Source: Halococcus saccharolyticus DSM 5350
GTDB taxonomy: Archaea; Halobacteriota; Halobacteria; Halobacteriales; Halococcaceae
Length of the DNA stretch: 64,000 bases
Direction: 5' to 3'
Assembly (NCBI RefSeq): GCF_000336915.1
Contig: NZ_AOMD01000012.1
Location: forward strand, 1-64,000
The notes under the pieces were generated by a model. That model was not told where the DNA came from, made no database searches, and saw only the letters and a list, made by a program, of their open reading frames with translations. This document shows positions 35,207 through 42,587 of this stretch, piece by piece; the first letter of the stretch is position 1; the number at the start of each line of letters is the position of its first letter. The position numbers were made by a program, and so were the translations under genes.

Positions 35207-35689
35207 GAGGTGTACCTCTTGATATCCTGACTTAACTGTACCAATGACTTGGGGGCGCAATGCAGAGACATCACGCTCCAGTCACCGAAGAGTGTCGGTA
35301 AGGATCGTCTTGTAAATGGTCTTTCAATTAATATAAGCTATTCGTGATAGTTGATTGCTAGTTTAGTTTCGATGACTGCGCTTTGTTTGCCGATTGAAGG
35401 TTTAGCTGGCTTTCGTTTGCTGTTTACCGTTTACTGGGCAGTCGTAGCTCGGCCTAAGCCGCTGCGACTGACCGTGCAAGATATGCGCCCTGTATCTCGC
35501 ATAGTTACGTCCGGTCTGCCCAACTTCTGTCAGTAAGGTCGTGACCGATGCAGAGGATCTATGCAGCAAGGAGACATGGCAAATCCTTCGAACTGATTTT
35601 TCACAGGGTCCTTCAAACTACGACTTCCACAGATTCTTTACCGAATAGAAAACAGAAGTAGCTTACACTATTAGAATGATGCTAAGCTA
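35207..35689. other. Non-coding stretch with a repeat-like block
   Basis: No gene is supported in these 483 bases. Around 35365-35412 the sequence (TCGATGACTGCGCT, TTGCCGATTGAAGGTTTAGC) resembles the larger repeats at 38745 and 41364, and a short-repeat copy follows at 35474. The remainder is AT-rich with no clear promoter assignment. Confidence 0.5.
35474..35520 (+). repeat. Dispersed short repeat, copy 5
   Basis: GTGCAAGATATGCGCCCTGT then ATCTCGC closely follows the pattern of the perfect palindrome at 51792 (GTGCAAGATAC, seven bases, GTATCTTGCAC), with two or three changes in the right arm. It lies about 170 bases before the DUF368 gene. Confidence 0.55.
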
Positions 35690-36703
35690 GTGACGTCACC
35701 TAACGAAGACACGTCTTCAGGACTGACTACCACTGTGGAGTCTTCATCCACGTTTCGTGCATCTGCGAGGATCTTCGTCGTTGGAATCCTAATGGGAAGT
35801 GCCGATGCCGTTCCAGGTATCTCTGGTGGAACGGTCGCACTTATTGGAGGGATCTATGGACGTCTGATCAACGCAATCACAGCAATCACTCCCGCTCGCT
35901 CTCTTGATCTTCTCAAAGCAATCTTACCAATCGGGTTCGGTATCTCAAGACACCGCGCTAAGCTGATTCTCCGGGAGTTCGATGTGATATTTGTTGCTAC
36001 CTTGCTTACTGGGATCGCCACAGCTGTAGTCATAGTCGGACGAGTCGTCGAGTATGCCGCAGCACGTGCTCCTGTGCTCCTGTTTGGGTTGTTTTTCGGC
36101 CTCATCGCCGCTTCTGCAGTAATCCTCTGGCGAGAGCTCACGATAGACACGATCGGCCAAGGATTAGCGGCGGTTACTGGATTTTCTCTTGCGTTCGTAC
36201 TCTCTGGTGGTGTGAAACTATTCGAAGGCGGGGGTCTTACTGTCGTTTTCGTTGCGGGTGCAATCGCAGTGAGTGCGATGATTCTTCCAGGAATCTCCGG
36301 TTCGCTTTTGCTGATTATCCTCGGCCAGTATATTCCGATGTACGATTCACTCAACAGTTTCTTGGACGGTCTTGGGGGAGTGGCTACTGGTGGTGCGATT
36401 GAGGCAGTCATTACCCCTGGCCGAGACGTGTTCACCTTTCTTGTGGGCGGTCTACTGGGTCTGTTTACTGTCGCCCGCCTCATCCGACGACTACTCAGGA
36501 GAAATCGAGAGGCCACTCTTGCGTTTCTCGTTGCATTGGTTTTTGGAGCTCTTCGAGCACCGATTGCGGAACTCTCTGGGAATGAAGAATTCAACTGGAC
36601 GGTGGCAACGCTGGGCGAGTTTGGCGTATTGGCGCTTGTTGGAGCAGTCTTGGTGCTGATTCTAGATTGGTATGCAATAGATATCGACTTTGGTAGTTTG
36701 TGA
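35690..36703 (+). CDS. DUF368 family polyprenyl-phosphate flippase-like protein
   Basis: A 337-residue membrane protein of the DUF368 family with about nine helices. The signature GSADAVPGISGGTVALIGGIYGRLI is at about 37-60 and a mirror copy, ILPGISGSLLLIILGQY, near 190-210. Bacterial DUF368 proteins (PopT) recycle undecaprenyl phosphate across the membrane; in a haloarchaeon the analogous lipid would be dolichyl phosphate for S-layer glycosylation, an inference. The start is GTG at 35690; the first about 28 residues are polar. No glycosylation gene is adjacent. Confidence 0.85.
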   Translation: MTSPNEDTSSGLTTTVESSSTFRASARIFVVGILMGSADAVPGISGGTVALIGGIYGRLINAITAITPARSLDLLKAILPIGFGISRHRAKLILREFDVIFVATLLTGIATAVVIVGRVVEYAAARAPVLLFGLFFGLIAASAVILWRELTIDTIGQGLAAVTGFSLAFVLSGGVKLFEGGGLTVVFVAGAIAVSAMILPGISGSLLLIILGQYIPMYDSLNSFLDGLGGVATGGAIEAVITPGRDVFTFLVGGLLGLFTVARLIRRLLRRNREATLAFLVALVFGALRAPIAELSGNEEFNWTVATLGEFGVLALVGAVLVLILDWYAIDIDFGSL

Positions 36704-36724
36704 GAAAACTCTCGTTGGTCCTTT

Positions 36725-36760
36725 CCGCTCTTAGAGCGTGTAATCAGCAAAGGGCTATGA
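36725..36760 (-). repeat. Dispersed short repeat, copy 6
   Basis: On the minus strand this reads AGCCCTTTGCTGATTACACG then CTCTAAGAG, matching the copy at 1948-2000 better than the others (AGCCCTTT and CTGATTACAC are shared). It lies 22 bases after the DUF368 stop. Confidence 0.4.
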
Positions 36761-36870
36761 CGAACCTGTCAAGCCGATTCTGCTTGTATAGTGCCAGCCC
36801 ATCCAAGAGGGACGATCTTGGCTATCATACGTGTCCCTATCGGCAATCAAGTGGCTGTTGGCAAAGAATT

Positions 36871-37329
36871 TCAGATAGTCAAGCAGCGAGCCTGGCGGTA
36901 CGAGCGAACCGTTCGGGTTGCGGTCCATCCGAGCGCGAGAACGACCAGAGAGACGAGTCCAAGGATTATCGGTTCACCCTCTAACCCCCACTGGACCATC
37001 ATCGTAAGGAAACGTCCGATAAGACTGAGAGACGTCAAGATGGGTAGTAGAAGGACCGAATAGCGTATCACGGTTTGGCTAGTATTCCCTCTCCGGAGTA
37101 CGTCGTAGCCATTAATACGGATCATTGCAACTTCACCAGCGGCTTTAATACCGATAATGGCACTCACGAGCACGAGGGCGACGTACTGCCCTCCGATGAG
37201 ACCGTTACCACCGACAAGATGTGCTACCATCTGCGTGGTTCCAATGAGGACACCAGCAGTAAGCGGGCCGATTAACAGTAACGACCCAATTGCGACCGCA
37301 CCTAGGACAACTGCTTTTCGATGGTTCAT
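36871..37329 (-). CDS. Membrane protein of unknown function
   Basis: A 152-residue protein with four hydrophobic helices, about 6-30, 45-62, 84-108 and 117-136, and a basic C-terminus (RTVRSYRQAR). I do not recognise it. ATG 37329 (MNHRKAVVLG) is taken; the frame also has a TTG two codons upstream. Convergent with DUF368, 167 bases between stops. Confidence 0.6.
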   Translation of the reverse strand: MNHRKAVVLGAVAIGSLLLIGPLTAGVLIGTTQMVAHLVGGNGLIGGQYVALVLVSAIIGIKAAGEVAMIRINGYDVLRRGNTSQTVIRYSVLLLPILTSLSLIGRFLTMMVQWGLEGEPIILGLVSLVVLALGWTATRTVRSYRQARCLTI

Positions 37330-37611
37330 GCTCAATCAGACATTCAGCCACTCCTACAAAAAGTGCTGTGCTGCTGAAACCAAACGGCGATAGCTTTCCT
37401 CACGGCCCCTCGGGGGCTGTCGGGGCAGGATAAGTATGAGCGTAAAGCCCGTGGAGGACAGTTTCCGCGCAACTGCACGGACTGCGTGCCGTAACCTCGC
37501 CGATCGCGAAATTGCACATGGATCACCCCAGATGATGTGCAAAATCGCTCGTCGACGGAACTGAAACGCTCCGTAGGTGCGGTCGCGCCAGGATCGCCTC
37601 GCGGCGGATTC

Positions 37612-37911
37612 TTACCTAACTCTCAGAGACACCGCCGTTCTGATGTTTGGTAAGATTAGAGCAGCACCCGGCGGCACGTCCCACTCGGCGATATCGGTCC
37701 ACTCGACCGAGTGAAACGCGAGGTCGTCGGCGTCGTTCGCCTCGCGGTCGCTGAATATCCCGTATCGTATCCCGGCCAGGTAGCGCTCGACCTGCTCGCG
37801 GCGAGACTCGTCGAGGTCACATTCGGCGAGCACCTCGTCGGGCGTCGCGCCGTGGTTCCCGTCAGCGACGTATTTGCCCGCCTACGACGGGAGCGGATCG
37901 GTGGCGGTCAT
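37612..37911 (-). pseudogene. Short gene after the PIN toxin, with in-frame TAG at codon 10
   Basis: Four bases after the PIN-domain stop an ATG at 37911 opens a frame (MTATDPLPS) that meets TAG at 37882-37884, codon 10. The same frame then continues without interruption (AGKYVADGNHGATPDEV, LAECDLDESRREQVERYLAG) to a stop at 37612. Codon use in the whole frame is haloarchaeal, so the natural reading is one gene of about 99 residues broken by one nonsense change. Alternatively translation begins at GTG 37833, giving 73 residues. I do not recognise the product. Confidence 0.55.
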
Positions 37912-37914
37912 GAA

Positions 37915-38295
37915 TTAGTAAGTCTCGACGTCGAGGTCGGCGACACGGGCGAACTCCTCGACGTTTCGGGTGAGAACACGCGAGTCCGCACTCTCGACAG
38001 CGGTCGCCGCTATCAGTGAATCAATGTCGCCGATCGGTTCGCCCTGGCCGTCAAGCCTGCGCTGGATAGACAGCGCTCGGCGTGACTCGGTACGACCAGG
38101 GGGGAGAACGACCATCGACGCGAGTATCTCGTCGAAACGGGCGTATTCACTCTCACGGAGTCCGATACCCGTCTCATACACTGTGAGCGGTGAAACAGCG
38201 ACCGGGGTCTCTCCCTCAATGAGATCGGCGAGTGCGTCCTCCGCCGCGTCGAGTTGATCGAGCAGGTCAATCAGAAACGTCGTATCGAGTAACAT
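37915..38295 (-). CDS. vapC: PIN-domain toxin (VapC-like)
   Basis: A 126-residue PIN-domain ribonuclease. Acidic residues expected in the active site are Asp4 (LDTTFLIDLL), Glu41 (TVYETGIG) and Asp90/Asp92 (IGDIDSLIAATA). VapC toxins cut tRNA or rRNA when the antitoxin is degraded. The upstream gene (38317-38682, 21 bases away) is a winged-helix protein and probably the antitoxin or regulator; a classical VapB is not seen. A broken small gene follows four bases downstream. Confidence 0.85.
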   Translation of the reverse strand: MLLDTTFLIDLLDQLDAAEDALADLIEGETPVAVSPLTVYETGIGLRESEYARFDEILASMVVLPPGRTESRRALSIQRRLDGQGEPIGDIDSLIAATAVESADSRVLTRNVEEFARVADLDVETY

Positions 38296-38316
38296 CTAGT
38301 CCTCTTTTCGATCGGC

Positions 38317-38682
38317 TCACCGAGTGTCCATCCGATCGTTGAACTCCTCGCGGAACTCCCGTGAACGCCTCTTGACGCGCTCCGCTCTCTCCTCGTCGAC
38401 GAGACCGACCAGCTCGCGGAGCGGTTCGGCGGACCCTCCCCGCGACCGTTCACTGTCAGTCCGCCACCACACGACTCTCCCCGCGGTTTTTCTGCGAGAG
38501 ACGCGTCCTTTTTCGTGCAACTCTTTGAGCTTTCGCCGGGCGGTCTCACGCGAACACCCGAGCGCGTCGGCGACATCGCCACTCGTGACGACCGGCCCCT
38601 CAACCTCGTTGAACACCTCGACCACGGCGGCGAGCGTGACCGACTCGATGAACTCGCCCGAGTCACTTCGGTTGCGGCTCAT
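38317..38682 (-). CDS. Winged-helix DNA-binding protein, likely antitoxin/regulator
   Basis: A 121-residue protein. Residues about 15-75 form a winged helix: LAAVVEVFNEVEGPVVTSGDVADALG, then CSRETARRKLKELHEKG as recognition helix, and a beta wing RKTAGRVVWWR. The C-terminal 45 residues are charged and helical (EERAERVKRRSREFREEF), which could bind the PIN toxin. It is the first gene of a leftward unit with the PIN gene. The antitoxin role is inferred from position only. Confidence 0.75.
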   Translation of the reverse strand: MSRNRSDSGEFIESVTLAAVVEVFNEVEGPVVTSGDVADALGCSRETARRKLKELHEKGRVSRRKTAGRVVWWRTDSERSRGGSAEPLRELVGLVDEERAERVKRRSREFREEFNDRMDTR

Positions 38683-38744
38683 ACCACCACTACGTAACCG
38701 ACCGGCATAACCCTGTTGGCGTACGCCACGAGATATACACCAAT

Positions 38745-38863
38745 AGGTTTACTCTGGTTTAACCGAATCGTGGTCGATGCTGCGCTGGTGCAATTGCCGA
38801 GTTTCGGGTTCAACTGACTGCCGACGGTGATTTATGTCATTTCCGAAACGTGCAAAGCTGAGT
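38745..38863 (+). repeat. Long repeat, copy A (upstream of HTH_10 regulator B)
   Basis: About 119 bases that align with 41364-41484 along their whole length, roughly four bases in five by eye. Perfectly shared blocks include CTGCGCTGGTGCAAT and ACGTGCAAAGCTGAGT. It lies 131 bases before the HTH_10 gene at 38995. The 312-base gap 38683-38994 holds nothing else I can support apart from GTGCAAGATC near 38880, a partial short-repeat match. Confidence 0.7.
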
Positions 38864-38994
38864 CATTAGAGAGATCCGATGTGCAAGATCAAGACCACGC
38901 TCTTCCTAATGCGTAACTGTACGGAGTCGTGCTGAGAGGATGGTCGATGGTCCTGAGGCAAAACCTTCATTTGCAAGCTTTTTCTCCCTCCTTT

Positions 38995-39654
38995 ATGACG
39001 ACGATCGCCGAATTCAGTATTCCGGTTGAAGAGTTTGCGCTCTATGACACGCTCGAACGCCGGCCAGACATGGTCTTTGAGATCGACCGCGTGGTAGCCC
39101 ACGAGACGACCCACGTGGTGCCGTTCGTCAGGGCAGCGCACGGGGACTTCGAGAAGTTGACCGTGATACTCGAAGACGATCCAAGCGTCGAGGAGGTCGA
39201 ACTCCTTGGCGAAGTCGAAGACGAAGCCTTCTACCGGATGGTATGGACCGACCGCGCACAGGTCATCGGCTACATGGTTGCCGGACAAGGTGCAACTATC
39301 CAAGAGGCCACCGCGAGCGACGGCGAATGGCATCTCCAGGTATTCTTTCCCGATCGGAGTGGACTCTCGGCGACCAGCAACTACGCCCATGAGAGCGGCT
39401 TCTCACTCGATGTGAAGCGTATCTATGGACTGGATGATATGGAACAAGCTCAGTATGATCTCACCGAGCAACAGCACGATACTCTCACTACGGCCGTCGA
39501 ACGGGGCTACTACGATATTCCGCGAGGCATAAACGCCCAAGAGCTTGCCGACGAACTCGGCATCTCTCATCAGGCACTTTCCGAACGATTCCGCCGGGCG
39601 ACCAAGCATCTCATCACGAGCACACTACTCGTCGACGAGGATGAAGAGAACTGA
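38995..39654 (+). CDS. HTH_10 (bacterio-opsin activator-like) regulator B
   Basis: A 219-residue Bat-type regulator. It shares its whole layout with the one at 10048: an EEFALYDTLERRPDMVFEIDR opening, an EDDPSVEEVELLGEVEDEAFYRM segment, WHLQVFFPDRSGL and a C-terminal HTH_10 with YYDIPRGINAQELADELG and ISHQALSERFRRAT. The ATG 38995 matches the start of that homologue. The conserved upstream block (38745-38863) may be its regulatory region. Targets unknown; a paralogue of the backbone gene residing in the island. Confidence 0.85.
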   Translation: MTTIAEFSIPVEEFALYDTLERRPDMVFEIDRVVAHETTHVVPFVRAAHGDFEKLTVILEDDPSVEEVELLGEVEDEAFYRMVWTDRAQVIGYMVAGQGATIQEATASDGEWHLQVFFPDRSGLSATSNYAHESGFSLDVKRIYGLDDMEQAQYDLTEQQHDTLTTAVERGYYDIPRGINAQELADELGISHQALSERFRRATKHLITSTLLVDEDEEN

Positions 39655-40183
39655 GACTACGGTGCACAAATTGGGAGTCTCAGTACCTCACAAAGCTCGT
39701 CGGTTGACTACTTCTGAGATGTGAGTTCGGTGGAGAAATCGGTGCCGAGCAACTGCTGAGAAGGACGGTTCGGCACCGAGAGCATCAAACCTGTCGTAGT
39801 CGGCGGCGGAACGCCGCCGACGCGACGGTGTTGCCACTCGCCGAGCTGGCGTTCTCGGTTGGTGGATTACCGCTCGAAGCGGTCGTCCGGTGGCTTGTTT
39901 GCGGGGACGGCGCGCCGCACAGCGAGCGCCGTCTCCGTTGCCCTCCGTACCATTCCGAGGAACTCGTCGAATCTTCCCAAACATTCGACCTTCAAGGAAA
40001 ATGTCTGGATATATCGTTCAAATAACCACAGCCTTTCGTAATTCCTATCGACCTATAGAGGAGCGCTGTCGCAGAACAGGCTCTTTTGCAGTATGTTCGT
40101 TTCTCGAACTCCCTCAAGGGGACAGAGCAGATACAGTTATTGTGTTGACACTCGTATGGGATCTTGTTACGAGGGGAGTTACG
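39655..40183. other. Non-coding stretch with a perfect hairpin
   Basis: No gene is supported in these 529 bases; open frames here are arginine-rich shadows. GTCGGCGGC (39799-39807) pairs perfectly with GCCGCCGAC (39813-39821) around a five-base loop. It is not followed by a T run, so it is not an ordinary terminator for the regulator, whose stop lies 144 bases earlier. Confidence 0.5.
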
Positions 40184-41149
40184 ATGGCATCCAGTACGAA
40201 AACAGTAGAAACGACAACCACGACGCCGCGGACGGGGTTCCGATTCCAAAACGTCGGCCTCTTTCTCCTGATGGCCATCGTGCTCGGCGGCGCGTTCCCC
40301 GCGGTCAAGGCCGGACTCGAATTCCTTCCGCCGGTGTTGTTCGCAGCGTTCCGCTTCACTCTCGCTGGTGTGCTCATCCTCGGATACGCCATCGTGACCA
40401 GCGACCGCTGGCGGCCACGTACCCGCAACGACTGGACCGCCGTGTTCGCCGCCGGCGTGTTCTCGATGGGTGGCATCGGATTGGCGTTCATCGGCCAACA
40501 ATTCACGACCGCGGGTATCGCCGCGATCATCTTCAGCCTGAGTCCGATCCTCACACCGATCATCGCGTGGCCGCTGCTGGCGGACGAGCGGCTCTCGCGG
40601 CGCGGAATTATCGGGATTCTCGTCGGCTTCGTCGGTGTCGGCATCGTCGTCCAACCGAATCCCGCTGCGTTCGGCTCGACCCTCGTCGGCCAATCGCTGA
40701 TCCTCTGTGCCACGGTGAGTGTTACGCTGGGAAGCGTCCTCATCCGACGAAGCGGGCCGACGATGTCGGTCGTCGCACTCACGGGCTGGGCGATGTTGAT
40801 CGGCGCAACGATCCAGTACGGGTTCAGCATCGCGCTCGGTGAGTCACTATCGATGGTTCGGCTCACGCCGACCGCAGTCGTGATTGTGCTCTACCTCGCG
40901 GTGGTCGCCAGCGGTATTGGATTCGTCATCTACTACGTCTTGCTCGAACGATTCGGTCCGTTGGAAGTCAATCTGGTGACATACGTTATTCCAGTGGTCG
41001 CTACTCTCGTCGGCTGGGCCGTTCTTGGTGAAACGATCACAGCCGCGGCAGTCGTTGGCTTCCTCGTCATCGCTGCCGGATTTGCGTTGCTGAAATACCG
41101 GGAACTCGTTGCTGTGATCCCGCACGTTCGAAAAGCAGCGACACGGTGA
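40184..41149 (+). CDS. DMT superfamily (EamA) transporter
   Basis: A 321-residue drug/metabolite transporter with ten membrane helices in two EamA halves, about residues 18-150 and 165-300. Typical parts are LGGAFPAVKAGLEFLPP, SMGGIGLAFIGQQFTTAGIAAIIFSLSPILTPIIAW and, in the second half, VASGIGFVIYYVLLERFGPLEVNL and LGETITAAAVVGFLVIAAGFALL. ATG 40184 starts just before a 19-residue polar N-terminus rich in Thr. A broken paralogue lies at 43876. Substrate unknown. Confidence 0.88.
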   Translation: MASSTKTVETTTTTPRTGFRFQNVGLFLLMAIVLGGAFPAVKAGLEFLPPVLFAAFRFTLAGVLILGYAIVTSDRWRPRTRNDWTAVFAAGVFSMGGIGLAFIGQQFTTAGIAAIIFSLSPILTPIIAWPLLADERLSRRGIIGILVGFVGVGIVVQPNPAAFGSTLVGQSLILCATVSVTLGSVLIRRSGPTMSVVALTGWAMLIGATIQYGFSIALGESLSMVRLTPTAVVIVLYLAVVASGIGFVIYYVLLERFGPLEVNLVTYVIPVVATLVGWAVLGETITAAAVVGFLVIAAGFALLKYRELVAVIPHVRKAATR

Positions 41150-41363
41150 GTCGTTTAGTGGAATACCAGGGACGATCGATACTCGGTGTCCTGCTGAGAG
41201 TTCGACTGGTGTATGACTGCTGTATGACCGACAGGTGTGCGCTGTCTGGTTACTCGGCTTTGCACGTTGGGGATGCAACATATTCAGACGGAAATAGGCG
41301 TCCAAAGCATTCTATTGATGCCCAGATCGAGAGCGACCGTGTTGCGAGTCGTGGTTGATCAGT

Positions 41364-41484
41364 TGGATTTGCTCTGGTCCAGCCAAATCGTAGCCGATAC
41401 TGCGCTGGTGCAATCACCGAGTTTGGTTCCTAACTGGCTGCCGTACGGTGATTCATATCACCTCCCCAACGTGCAAAGCTGAGT
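41364..41484 (+). repeat. Long repeat, copy B
   Basis: Aligns over about 120 bases with copy A (38745-38863), same orientation, with one- and two-base gaps near 41425 and 41440. No regulator gene follows it here, unlike copy A. Confidence 0.7.
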
Positions 41485-41783
41485 ACTGAAATGAACTCGA
41501 TCGGCGGCTAGATCGCCTCTGACACGCCTGACTCTATTGAGAGACTGGTCGAGCGTCAACGCGAGAATACAGAACGGGAGACTGAGCACGGCTGAGTGAG
41601 TTGTTCCGCACTCTAGAGGCTCCGATAGTCCCCGGTCGTTCTGCTGAACTCTTAGCAAGCGGGATTGCAAACCTTTCTTCGATGTTCATAGAGAAGCAAC
41701 CGAACACCAGCGGAGTAAGGCACGTCCTGAGTCACAGGTGACTGGGTGCCGCAGCAGTTCACGAAGGTTAAGTCGGCAATCGA

Positions 41784-41830
41784 GATGACCGATATACGCC
41801 CTGTATGCAGTACGGCTGCCGAAACCTGTC
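41784..41830 (+). repeat. Dispersed short repeat, copy 7
   Basis: GACCGATATACGCCCTGTAT then GCAGTACGGCTGCC follows the order of copy 3 (GACCGATACACGCTCTGAAT then CTTGCACGCCG). It lies a few bases before the open frame of the tail-gene fragment at 41842. Confidence 0.45.
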
Positions 41831-41841
41831 GCTGATTATGA

Positions 41842-42282
41842 GTTTCAACAAGGCCAAATCCTCGTGTTCACTCGAATGATTCATATCTCATCATGGTTCT
41901 GCTCTCGCAGGTCGTCACTCGACTTGGGAGCCTAGCAGAGGTGACGCCACAAACGATGGAGAACCTCTTCGCCGCTGATCTGGCACACTTGCAAGATATG
42001 TACGAGCGCATCAACGATCGCGGGATGAACACGGTAGAGGCGGTCTGGTCCGACTGCGGCGAGTCATTCGCGGTGGAGGTCGGTGTAGGGAGCGATACAG
42101 AACGCAGCAGAGAGATGTCGACGACCACCGATGGGAGCCGCAACGACCGAGCGTCAGTGACAACCGACGTGAGAAAGACGCAAGCGGAACGTTGGATGGT
42201 AACGCAGGAAATACTGGCTCCCCGACAGCGTGGTTTCGCTCGAAGGAGGAGCCGGCGGACGACCGGCCGAGTTCGTGAGTGA
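41842..42282 (+). pseudogene. Fragment of contractile-tail / eCIS assembly gene
   Basis: The frame opens after TGA at 41839 and reads NDSYLIMVLLSQVVTRLGSL, then EVTPQTMENLFAADLAHLQD and MYERIND. This closely resembles the middle of a small tail-assembly protein found beside tube and sheath genes of phage tails and extracellular contractile injection systems. A zinc-ribbon-like end follows, VEAVWSDCGESFAVEV, in which Trp occupies the place expected for the first Cys. The N-terminal part is missing and after about 42095 the sequence no longer resembles the family. ATG 41893 is available, but this is a remnant. No sheath, tube or baseplate gene is nearby. Confidence 0.6.
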
Positions 42283-42430
42283 TCACCACGTCGTACTCCG
42301 CGACGTGTTCGCGGAGGCGCTGGTACTCTCGGTGCGAGGTCGAGGCTTCACTCTCGTCGAGGTCGCAGAACCAGTCGATCTGGTTGCCCTGCTCATCGTA
42401 CTTCTCGGAGATAGCGCCCCAGGGTTTTGG
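42240..42430 (-). pseudogene. Fragment of a serine recombinase/resolvase
   Basis: Minus-strand frame reading WGAISEKYDEQGNQIDWFCD, then LDESEASTSHREYQRLREHV and AEYDVVITHELGRSSAGSSFE. The pattern D-x-D-E-S...R-x-x-Y-Q-R-L...YDVVxxxELxR matches the catalytic domain of haloarchaeal resolvases. A TAG at 42431-42433 precedes it in frame, so the N-terminal part with the catalytic serine is lost or in another frame, and the C-terminus degenerates. It lies tail to tail with the contractile-tail fragment. Confidence 0.6.
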
Positions 42431-42550
42431 CTACCCCGGCGAGAACCCGCATAACAAGTCGCTGGAGTCGAGTGAGGAGGCGAGAGGACGTCGTACCATG
42501 CGTGCGGACGAATACCCTCATAAGTGATGTTATAGAATCATTGTTCGAGA

Positions 42551-42560
42551 AACATATATC
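42551..42560 (+). promoter_or_regulatory. TATA-like box for the flavin monooxygenase
   Basis: ACATATATCC lies 28-37 bases before ATG 42588, supporting that start (leaderless) over the in-frame GTG at 42573. Confidence 0.55.
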
Positions 42561-42587
42561 CTTCCTCCCGACGTGAAACTGACTATT

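Larger units (their letters stand above)
41150..41841. other. Decayed non-coding stretch
   Basis: These 692 bases contain long-repeat copy B (41364-41484) and a short-repeat copy (41784-41830) but no gene I can support. Around 41669-41680 TTGCAAACCTTTCTT weakly resembles the region just before the HTH_10 gene at 38995 (TTGCAAGCTTTTTCT), so a lost regulator copy may once have followed copy B. Confidence 0.5.

Noticed and set aside
37437-37565. 42-codon plus-strand ORF starting MSVKPVEDSF
   Set aside because: Composition is plausible and GATAAGTAT precedes it, but I see no family and nothing else to support it; it was kept out of the feature list.
39688-39984. 98-residue minus-strand ORF
   Set aside because: Arginine-rich with no haloarchaeal acidic bias and no family resemblance; it spans the perfect hairpin and is likely non-coding.
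41458-41670. 70-residue minus-strand ORF
   Set aside because: Overlaps long-repeat copy B and has no recognisable motif; probably chance.
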